NCBI GenBank assembly: GCA_964614655.1
Contig: CAZTPF010000016.1
Coordinates: forward strand, 1-39,015
Source of the DNA: Casp-actino8 sp964614655
Lineage (GTDB): Bacteria > Actinomycetota > Acidimicrobiia > Acidimicrobiales > Ilumatobacteraceae
Direction of reading: 5' to 3'
Length of the DNA: 39,015 nt
The position numbers and the translations under genes were made by a program. The notes under the pieces are model-generated. The model was not told the DNA's origin. It searched no databases and saw only the letters and a program-made list of their open reading frames with translations. This document shows, piece by piece, positions 7,966 through 14,104 of the stretch (the stretch's first letter is position 1; each line of letters starts with the position of its first letter).

Positions 7966-8582
7966 TTCTGGAAGAGTCCGATCGGGAGTCCGCTGCCGCG
8001 GAGATGGGAGGTCTCGTTGACCGTCACGATGCTGCGCTCACCCGACCGTGCTGCCGCCACACGGTGGATCGACGTGTAGTTCGGGTAGAAGAAGCCACGC
8101 CGATTCGGGACGCCGAGCACCTGTGCGAGGTAGGCGTTGATCACACCGCCGTGACAGACGGCGAGAACTCGACGACCGGAGTGCTCGGCGACGATTCGCT
8201 CGGCGCTGCGAACGACTCGTTCCACGAATTCGTCCTCGCTCTCGTCGCTCGAATTCCAGACGCCGTTGCGGATGTCGTGCCATCGCGGATCGTCGGCGGC
8301 CTTCAGTTCCTCGACCGGCACGTATTCGTTGGACGATCGGTCGTACTCGGAGAGGCCGTGGTCGATCACGATGTCGACCCCATGGTGGCTTGCGATCGCT
8401 TCCGCTGTCTCACGAGCTCGACGCAAAGGACTCGCATAGATGGCGTCGATCGATTCACTGGCCAGGTACTCGCCGAGAAGGCGTGCCTGCTCCCGACCAG
8501 CCGGCGACAACTCGGGATCGGCGATTCCCGACTCGAGTTCCCGGCGAACCGGAATGGCGTGCCGAACGAAGACGAGTTCCAT
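7962..8582 (-). CDS. Histidine phosphatase family protein
   Basis: This 206-aa protein belongs to the phosphoglycerate-mutase-like (branch 1) superfamily. The phospho-accepting histidine is His8 in VRHAIP, with Arg7 and Arg54 (SPLRRA) in the phosphate pocket, Glu79 in LSEYD as acid, and His144 in AVCHGGVI. The substrate is not evident; small phosphomonoesters or sugar phosphates are typical for stand-alone members. It lies 9 bp after the small membrane-protein gene and overlaps the aminopeptidase start by 4 bp. Confidence 0.92.
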   Translation of the reverse strand: MELVFVRHAIPVRRELESGIADPELSPAGREQARLLGEYLASESIDAIYASPLRRARETAEAIASHHGVDIVIDHGLSEYDRSSNEYVPVEELKAADDPRWHDIRNGVWNSSDESEDEFVERVVRSAERIVAEHSGRRVLAVCHGGVINAYLAQVLGVPNRRGFFYPNYTSIHRVAAARSGERSIVTVNETSHLRGSGLPIGLFQK

Positions 8583-8591
8583 CGATCGCCG

Positions 8592-8858
8592 TCAGAGGTC
8601 GAGGTCGACGTCGAAGCCGAGAACCGAACACGAGACGGCGACCGAGGTTCCGGAACGATCGAACGAATCCACGCATTCGTCGATGGAACTCCGCTGGGTG
8701 AACACCAGCACGCCGACTGCGACCGCCACCACGACGAGCACACTTCGAACGATCATGCTCGCCGCCACCTTGAACAGGACGAGTGCCACGACGAGCGGGA
8801 GGAACGAGCCGGCGGTGAGAAAATTCTTCACCGTGTCGGGATCGATGGCCGAGAACAC
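8592..8858 (-). CDS. Small two-helix membrane protein, unknown
   Basis: From GTG at 8858 this encodes 88 residues. A short N-terminus (FSAIDPDTVKNF) is followed by two hydrophobic segments (about LPLVVALVLFKVAA and VRSVLVVVAVAVGVLVF) and a soluble tail with two cysteines (DECVDSF, VSCSVLG) ending in an acidic FDVDLDL. The start is supported by a TACCGT box exactly 6 nt upstream (8865-8870) rather than by a ribosome site. It is the first gene of an operon with a histidine phosphatase and the M18 aminopeptidase. I do not recognise the family. The reading frame extends further upstream, but that extension would cross the divergent gene. Confidence 0.6.
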   Translation of the reverse strand: MFSAIDPDTVKNFLTAGSFLPLVVALVLFKVAASMIVRSVLVVVAVAVGVLVFTQRSSIDECVDSFDRSGTSVAVSCSVLGFDVDLDL

Positions 8859-8864
8859 GCCTTC

Positions 8865-8870
8865 ACGGTA
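8865..8870 (-). promoter_or_regulatory. -10 box of a predicted leaderless promoter (gene at 8858)
   Basis: Minus-strand TACCGT is followed by GAAGGC (6 nt) and the GTG start. It faces the TAGCCT box of the divergent gene 34 bp away. Confidence 0.45.
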
Positions 8871-8903
8871 GTCGGTGTGCGACGTCAGGGACCGCCGAAC
8901 ACC

Positions 8904-8909
8904 TAGCCT
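8904..8909 (+). promoter_or_regulatory. -10 box of a predicted leaderless promoter (DUF3151 gene)
   Basis: TAGCCT lies 6 nt before ATG 8916 with no Shine-Dalgarno between, so the transcript should begin at the start codon. Confidence 0.55.
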
Positions 8910-8915
8910 GTGGTC

Positions 8916-9353
8916 ATGAGCGACACGAGTCGTGTTCACCTGTCGGCATCCGGACCTCCCGAAACGCGTCTTCCCGGAGCGCCGCCGGAATTCCAGCACC
9001 GCTTGAAGCAGGCCCTCGAGGCGAACGACGCGTACCAGGCGGTGTCCGAGGTCGTTTCGTCGGATCCGAGGGAGTGTTCGGGTTGGGCAGCCCTGGCGTC
9101 GATCACCTCCGACACCATGTCGCGCTACGCATTCCACCGGGTGGGATATCACCGCGGCCTCGATTCGCTGCGCGCCAACGGCTGGAGGGGATCCGGATTC
9201 GTTCGATGGAGCCATCCGGGCAACGTCGGTTTTCTGACGTGTTTACGCGGTCTGATGGAGGATGCCGGAGCCATCGGAGAACTCGACGAACAGGAACGAT
9301 GCCGGCTCTTCCTTCTTCAGCTCGATCCGGGTGGCATTCCCACGTCCTCGTGA
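8916..9353 (+). CDS. DUF3151 family protein
   Basis: This 145-aa protein has the block YAFHRVGYHRGLDSLRANGW (71-90), then VRWSHPGNVGFL and the closing GELDEQERCRLFLLQLDPGG. These are the recognisable conserved regions of DUF3151, a family found in actinobacteria whose function is not known. It looks all-helical, with tetratricopeptide-like helices, and has no membrane segment. It heads an operon: its stop overlaps the GTG start of the MobA-like gene (GTGA), which in turn overlaps rnd (ATGA). Confidence 0.85.
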   Translation: MSDTSRVHLSASGPPETRLPGAPPEFQHRLKQALEANDAYQAVSEVVSSDPRECSGWAALASITSDTMSRYAFHRVGYHRGLDSLRANGWRGSGFVRWSHPGNVGFLTCLRGLMEDAGAIGELDEQERCRLFLLQLDPGGIPTSS

Positions 9354-9964
9354 CCGTCGAAGGATTCGTCCTCGCCGGAGGCAACAGCCGGCGTTTCGGT
9401 CAGGACAAAGCCCTGGTCGTCTACCAAGGTTCGACTCTCGTGGAACGCTCGGTGCAGACGTTGCTCGAAGCGGAGTGCGAGCGAGTGGTGGTTCTTCACC
9501 GGAGACCGGACGCTCTCCGGTTCCTCGACTGTGAGATCGCATTCGATCTGGGTGGTGGTCGGGGTCCGTTGGATGGCCTTCACACCGCCCTCAGTCTCGC
9601 TCGATCGGAGTTGGTGGTCACCTTGCCGGTGGATCAGCCACTGGTCACTGCCGAGGTCGTTCGTCGGTTGCTCGAAGTCGCAACCGACGAGACCGAACAC
9701 GATGTCGTCGCGGCCTGTGACGACCAGGACTCCCGCCATCATCTCACGGCCGTGTGGCGACGCGAGGTGTGTCTTGCCATCGTCGGCGACCATGTGGCAC
9801 GTGGCGAATCGTCGCCTCGTCGGATGCTGTCCGACCTTCGCGACCGGTGGGTGCGCTTTCCGGCCGCCATCATGCTCAACGTCAATCGACCCGAAGAACT
9901 TCCGACATCCCCATCTACACTTGCCGACGAAAACCGTTCGTACGACGCCGACAGGAACTCATGA
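9350..9964 (+). CDS. mobA: Molybdenum cofactor guanylyltransferase-like protein (MobA)
   Basis: This 204-aa protein is a small nucleotidyltransferase with the signature LAGGNSRRFGQDKAL (8-22) that binds the GTP phosphates, GPLDGL (72-77), and NVNRPEEL near the C-terminus, as in MobA. MobA joins GMP to molybdopterin to make the guanine dinucleotide cofactor. The usual CDMP metal-binding motif reads VDQP (94-97): the aspartate is kept but the cysteine is not. About 20 extra residues follow the last motif. No other molybdenum-cofactor gene is in the window, so another NTP-transferase role cannot be excluded. The GTG at 9350 is set by the overlap with the DUF3151 stop. Confidence 0.8.
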   Translation: MTVEGFVLAGGNSRRFGQDKALVVYQGSTLVERSVQTLLEAECERVVVLHRRPDALRFLDCEIAFDLGGGRGPLDGLHTALSLARSELVVTLPVDQPLVTAEVVRRLLEVATDETEHDVVAACDDQDSRHHLTAVWRREVCLAIVGDHVARGESSPRRMLSDLRDRWVRFPAAIMLNVNRPEELPTSPSTLADENRSYDADRNS

Positions 9965-11136
9965 CCAGTACTTCGTACGCCTGGATCGACACCGACGACG
10001 GGCTTCGCGACCTTCTGGTCCGTCTCATGTCGGTCGAGGCCTACGCCCTCGACACCGAATTTCATCGGGAGAGGACGTACTTCCCCCGGCTCGCCCTCAT
10101 GCAATTCGCCTGGCGGGAGAACGACCGTACCGAGATCGCTCTGGTCGATCCGCTTCGCTGCGACGTGACCGTGCTGTCCGAACTGCTCTCCTCCGATCGC
10201 GAGGTTCTGGTTCATGCAGCGCAGCAGGACCTGGAGGTCCTCCTCCACGCAGTGGGCGTGGTGCCGCCGCGGATCTACGACACTCAGATCGCCGCCGGGT
10301 TCCTCGGCTATTCGAGCCCGTCGTTGGCCAATCTCGTCAATGCCGAGCTCAAGACCGCTCTTCCCAAGGGAGATCGACTCACCGATTGGCTACGGCGACC
10401 GCTGACCGAGGCGCAGAAGGCCTACGCGGCGAGCGATGTCGAGTTCCTCTTCGAGATTCGCGATCGACAGATGAGTCGTCTGGTCGATCGTGGGCGTACG
10501 AGTTGGGCCGAAGAGGCGTTCGTCGAGTTGCTCGGCCGTCGGGTCGGCCCACCCGATCCGGAACTCGCCTGGACCCGTATCAAGGACGTTCGCGCCATGA
10601 GGCCGCGAACGAGAGGAGTTCTCGCCGCGCTGGCCACTTGGCGGGAAGAACGGGCCATGGCTTCCGACATTCCTCCCCGACAGGTGTTGGCCGATCTCGC
10701 TCTACAAGGGATCGCCCAACGGGAGCCGCGCACGGTCGAAGAACTGTCGCAGGCCCGAGGGGTCGACGATCGACATGTCCGCGGTGGTTTCGCCAACGAG
10801 ATCCTGGAGGCGGTGCGTCGGGGCCGGGAGAAGCCTCTCGAATTGGCTGCTTCCGACGGGGACGATCTCGACCGGCGCCTGCGGCCGGCTGTGACGTTGG
10901 TCTCGGCATGGGTCAGTGAAGTCGCCCGTCGCCAGGAGATCGATCCGGCCTTGCTCGGGACACGACACGACATCGTCGAGTTCCTGTGCGACAAGGGCGG
11001 GGCCCGTCTGTCGAGCGGCTGGAGATGGGACGTGGTCGGTCACCAGCTCAGCGACATCGTCGCTGGTCGCGCCGCTCTGGCGTTCGACGGAAGAGGTGGA
11101 CTCGTCCTTCACGACGTACCCGCCGACCTGGCCTGA
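9961..11136 (+). CDS. rnd: Ribonuclease D family exonuclease
   Basis: This 391-aa 3'-5' exoribonuclease has DEDDy active-site residues: Asp31 and Glu33 (LDTEFHRE), Asp90 (AAQQDLEVL), and Tyr155/Asp159 (YAASDVEFL). The DWLRRPL segment is characteristic of RNase D, which trims tRNA and other small-RNA 3' ends. An HRDC-like nucleic-acid-binding region follows at about 205-290. The ATG at 9961 overlaps the mobA stop, with an AGGA ribosome site at 9953-9956. TACACT at 9916-9921 inside mobA could be an additional promoter, but it is weak evidence. Confidence 0.93.
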   Translation: MTSTSYAWIDTDDGLRDLLVRLMSVEAYALDTEFHRERTYFPRLALMQFAWRENDRTEIALVDPLRCDVTVLSELLSSDREVLVHAAQQDLEVLLHAVGVVPPRIYDTQIAAGFLGYSSPSLANLVNAELKTALPKGDRLTDWLRRPLTEAQKAYAASDVEFLFEIRDRQMSRLVDRGRTSWAEEAFVELLGRRVGPPDPELAWTRIKDVRAMRPRTRGVLAALATWREERAMASDIPPRQVLADLALQGIAQREPRTVEELSQARGVDDRHVRGGFANEILEAVRRGREKPLELAASDGDDLDRRLRPAVTLVSAWVSEVARRQEIDPALLGTRHDIVEFLCDKGGARLSSGWRWDVVGHQLSDIVAGRAALAFDGRGGLVLHDVPADLA

Positions 11137-11150
11137 TTCCCAGGCATCCC

Positions 11151-11178
11151 GTCAAAGCTCCGTGGCAGCCCCTAGACT
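11151..11178 (+). promoter_or_regulatory. Candidate promoter for the small acidic protein and typA
   Basis: In the 97-bp gap after rnd, GTCAAA (11151-11156) and TAGACT (11173-11178) are spaced by 16 nt and would give a leader of about 50 nt. A GGAG ribosome site is at 11223-11226. A short inverted repeat (GGCAG/CTGCC, 11164-11181) overlaps the -10 box, so a weak terminator is the alternative reading. Confidence 0.4.
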
Positions 11179-11233
11179 GCCCCTTGGCCTTTTGCCAGTC
11201 CATGCCCCCCAGACGAACGTTCGGAGTCCTGTC

Positions 11234-11452
11234 GTGAAAAAGGGACGTCACCGCCGCTTCGAAGAAGCACGAAAGCTCAAGCAGGCCGGACCCACCGCGT
11301 TCGACCTGGGTTTCGGCCCCGACAAGGAGCCCAAATCCGAGGACGACGAGTACGCCGCTCTCGCCGAGAAGTACGGCGTCGTGTTCGACGACGACGACGC
11401 CGATGTCGACGATGACGACGACCTGGACCACGATCCGACCGACGCGGCCTGA
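11234..11452 (+). CDS. Small acidic conserved-type protein, unknown
   Basis: A 72-aa protein starts at GTG 11234 after a GGAG ribosome site. It has a basic head (VKKGRHRRFEEARKLKQ), a middle segment (AFDLGFGPDKEPKSEDDEYAALAEKYGVVF) and a strongly acidic tail of almost only Asp residues (residues about 55-68). The opposite charges at the two ends suggest a nucleic-acid or ribosome contact plus a flexible tail, but this is inference. It precedes typA by 6 nt and is probably cotranscribed with that translational GTPase. I do not recognise the family. The same frame continues upstream into rnd, but that part is a shadow. Confidence 0.65.
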   Translation: MKKGRHRRFEEARKLKQAGPTAFDLGFGPDKEPKSEDDEYAALAEKYGVVFDDDDADVDDDDDLDHDPTDAA

Positions 11453-11458
11453 ACCATC

Positions 11459-13303
11459 ATGAACTCAGGCTCCAGCCTGCGCAATGTCGCTCTCGTCGCG
11501 CACGTCGACCATGGCAAGACCACTCTTGTCGACGGTCTCTTGCGCGCCACCGGCACCTTCGCCAGCCACCAAGCGGTCGTCGACCGTGTCATGGACAGCA
11601 ACGACCAGGAACGCGAACGAGGTATCACCATCCTGGCCAAGGCGGCATCGGTCGTCTGGAAGGGGACCAAGATCAACCTGGTCGACACCCCCGGTCATGC
11701 CGATTTCGGTGGCGAGGTAGAGCGGGCTCTCACTCTGGTCGACGGAATCGTCCTACTGGTCGACGCAGCCGAAGGCCCGCTTCCCCAGACGCGATACGTC
11801 CTGCAAAAGGCGTTGTCCCGCGATCTTCCGGCGATCGTCGTGATCAACAAGGTCGACCGACAGGACGCTCGACCCGACGAGGTGCTCGACGAGGTGTACC
11901 AGTTGTTCATCGACCTCGATGCCGCCGACCATCACATCGAGTTCGACGTCATCTCGGCCATCGCACGCGACGGCAAAGCGATCCGCGGAATCGGGATGCC
12001 CGGAGACGGCGACGACCTGTCAGCCCTTCTCGACACGATCCTCGAACGAATTCCGGCACCGGTGGGCGACCCCGTGGCACCGCTGCAAGCTCTCGTCACC
12101 AATCTCGACGCGTCGGACTATCTCGGGCGGCTGGCCATCGGACGGGTCGTGAACGGAGTTTTGCGCAAGGGTGACACGGTCGCGTTGCTCGAGGAGGAGT
12201 TCGCCGAAGGACAACCACCTCTGAAGCGGCGTCTCACGTCACTCATGGAATTTTCCGGAGTCGGTCGTCAGGACGTCGACGAATTGGCCGCCGGCGACCT
12301 GTTCGTCGTGTCGGGCTTCCCGGAGGTCGAGATCGGAGACACGATTGCCTCCGCCGAGGATCCCGTCGCTCTGCCGCGGCTCACGGTCGACGAACCAGTT
12401 CTGGCCATGACCTTCGGAGTCAACACGTCCCCGTTCGCGGGTCGGGAAGGCAAGTACCTGACGTCCCGGCATCTCCTCGATCGCCTCCGCAAAGAAGTAC
12501 TCGGCAACGTCTCCATCCGACTTCGCGAGACGGACACCGCCGAGGTGATGGAGGTCGCTGGTCGTGGCGAGCTCCAATTGGCCGTTCTGATCGAGACGAT
12601 GCGTCGTGAGGGTTACGAGCTGCAGGTGAGTCGGCCCGAAGTCATCACGAAAGAGGTCAACGGCAAGACGTTCGAACCACTCGAACGAGGAGTCTGCGAC
12701 GTCCCGGACGAGTACGTGGGCACTGTCACTCAGGCCCTCGCGCCCCGTAAGGGTCGAGTCACCGATCTACGTCCCGGTGACCCTGGTCGAACCATCGTCA
12801 CCTTCGAATGTCCGAGCCGTGGTCTCATCGGTTTTCGTTCGCTCCTGCTCTCGGCGACGCGAGGCACGGCCCTCCTGCATCAGCACCACGCTGGATGGAC
12901 GCCGTGGTGCGGGGAGCTGCCGCATCGGAGCGGGGGAGCGATGGTCGCCGATCGTGAAGGTGCGGTCACGGCCTATGCCCTCGACAATCTCCAATTGAGA
13001 GGTGAACTCTTCGTCGAACCCGGCGACAAGGTCTACGAAGGCATGGTGGTCGGAGAGTCGGCGCGAGGCGACGAAATGGTCGTGAACGCGGTCAGGGCCA
13101 AGGAGAAGACCAACATCCGCACTCACAGTCACGACGACGGGGTCAAGCTCGCCGCGGCGCGACTGCACACGCTCGAGAGTGCGATCGAATGGATCGCCGA
13201 CGACGAGCTGGTCGAGGTCACCCCTTCGTCGATCCGAATTCGCAAGAGGCACCTCGGTCTCGAGGACCGCCGACGGGCCTTCAAGAAGGCGGCTGCGGTC
13301 TAG
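11459..13303 (+). CDS. typA: Ribosome-associated GTPase TypA/BipA
   Basis: This 614-aa translational GTPase of the EF-G group binds the 70S ribosome and helps ribosome assembly and stress adaptation. GTP-binding motifs are clear: AHVDHGKTT (14-22), RGITI in switch I, DTPGH (76-80) and NKVD (130-133). The C-terminal region includes the TypA-specific ECPSRGLIGFRS segment and TNIRTHSHDDGVKL near the end. Length and motifs are normal. The start codon lies 6 nt after the acidic small protein and has no obvious ribosome site of its own. The TAG stop overlaps the stop of the convergent gene within the palindrome CTAG (13300-13303). Confidence 0.97.
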   Translation: MNSGSSLRNVALVAHVDHGKTTLVDGLLRATGTFASHQAVVDRVMDSNDQERERGITILAKAASVVWKGTKINLVDTPGHADFGGEVERALTLVDGIVLLVDAAEGPLPQTRYVLQKALSRDLPAIVVINKVDRQDARPDEVLDEVYQLFIDLDAADHHIEFDVISAIARDGKAIRGIGMPGDGDDLSALLDTILERIPAPVGDPVAPLQALVTNLDASDYLGRLAIGRVVNGVLRKGDTVALLEEEFAEGQPPLKRRLTSLMEFSGVGRQDVDELAAGDLFVVSGFPEVEIGDTIASAEDPVALPRLTVDEPVLAMTFGVNTSPFAGREGKYLTSRHLLDRLRKEVLGNVSIRLRETDTAEVMEVAGRGELQLAVLIETMRREGYELQVSRPEVITKEVNGKTFEPLERGVCDVPDEYVGTVTQALAPRKGRVTDLRPGDPGRTIVTFECPSRGLIGFRSLLLSATRGTALLHQHHAGWTPWCGELPHRSGGAMVADREGAVTAYALDNLQLRGELFVEPGDKVYEGMVVGESARGDEMVVNAVRAKEKTNIRTHSHDDGVKLAAARLHTLESAIEWIADDELVEVTPSSIRIRKRHLGLEDRRRAFKKAAAV

Positions 13304-14067
13304 CGACGCGGTCGAAGTCTGACCGGCTGAGGGTCGGCTTCGTGGGGCACCGGGAAATTCGACGGCCGCTCCAGCATCTCGACCAACTGGTCGTAGACCT
13401 CGGCGCCGACCGTTTCGATCAATTCGTCCTTCAGGTACTTGTAGACGGGTTCGCGGCCGACGAACGCGTCGGCATTGTCGGTGCACCACCAGTGGAACTC
13501 GTCGCCGGAAACACCCCAGTCGCGACGCTTCCATTCACGGACGATCGTGGTGACGTAGCCGGTGTCGTCCTCGGAGTGCTCGAGGTGGATCGGAAGCTGC
13601 CAGCAGACGTTCGGCTTCCAGTCGAGCGGACGTTCACCCGCCTCCATGGCGCCGATGTGCAGGGCACACCCAGCTCCACCTTCGAAACCGGGACGATTCA
13701 AGAAGATGCAGGCACCGTCGACGACTCGCGTCTTGGTTTCGCCCTTCTTGGTGCCCTTCAAGAATCCCTTCTTGTCGGCGTTGGGCTTCAATTGCCAGTT
13801 CTTCTCGGTCAGCCGAACCGCCGATTTGACGACGACGGCCACGTCGTCGTCGTCGACGAAGTGGGCGCCGAACGAGCAACATCCCTGATTCAGATGCTCG
13901 GCCGGCTCGTCGAGCACTCCTTGGCACCCTTCGCCGAAGATGCACTTCCACGAGGACCGCAGGAAAGTCGAGTCGAAGATCCACGTCCTCATCTCCTTCG
14001 GATCCTCGAAGGCGATCATCTCGTGCAGATCGATTTGGCGACCGGAGGTACGGGGGGAGGAACTCAC
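13300..14067 (-). CDS. Conserved cysteine-rich protein, unknown function
   Basis: This 255-aa soluble protein has eight cysteines in conserved-looking contexts: C42 and C48 (SSWKCIFGEGCQG), C63-C64 (QGCCSFGAHF), C120 (GACIFLNRPGF), C134 (GAGCALH), C155 (NVCWQLP) and C195 (WWCTDN). The pattern resembles metal-binding proteins of the YkgJ/Fe-S cluster or zinc kind, but I cannot name the family with certainty. The start is GTG at 14067, supported by a TAGGCT box 6 nt upstream. It is transcribed divergently from alaS with only 37 bp between the starts, and ends tail-to-tail with typA. No neighbour reveals a pathway. Confidence 0.8.
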   Translation of the reverse strand: MSSSPRTSGRQIDLHEMIAFEDPKEMRTWIFDSTFLRSSWKCIFGEGCQGVLDEPAEHLNQGCCSFGAHFVDDDDVAVVVKSAVRLTEKNWQLKPNADKKGFLKGTKKGETKTRVVDGACIFLNRPGFEGGAGCALHIGAMEAGERPLDWKPNVCWQLPIHLEHSEDDTGYVTTIVREWKRRDWGVSGDEFHWWCTDNADAFVGREPVYKYLKDELIETVGAEVYDQLVEMLERPSNFPVPHEADPQPVRLRPRR

Positions 14068-14073
14068 ACGGTC

Positions 14074-14079
14074 AGCCTA
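14074..14079 (-). promoter_or_regulatory. -10 box of a predicted leaderless promoter (gene at 14067)
   Basis: Minus-strand TAGGCT, then GACCGT (6 nt), then the GTG start. It lies within the region where the -35 element of the alaS promoter would fall. Confidence 0.55.
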
Positions 14080-14091
14080 GAACCTGGAAGG

Positions 14092-14097
14092 TAGCCT
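14092..14097 (+). promoter_or_regulatory. -10 box of a predicted leaderless promoter (alaS)
   Basis: TAGCCT lies 7 nt before ATG 14105 with no Shine-Dalgarno, back to back with the promoter of the cysteine-rich gene. Confidence 0.55.
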
Positions 14098-14104
14098 CGC
14101 GACG

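Noticed and set aside
11164..11181. GGCAG/CTGCC repeat as the rnd terminator
   Set aside because: The stem is only 5 bp with an 8-nt loop, and it coincides with a better -10 box. Terminator function is not supported.
13189..14094. Plus-strand open frame of 301 codons after typA
   Set aside because: It overlaps the end of typA and lies antisense to the cysteine-rich gene, whose conserved cysteine motifs and promoter box make the minus strand the coding one.
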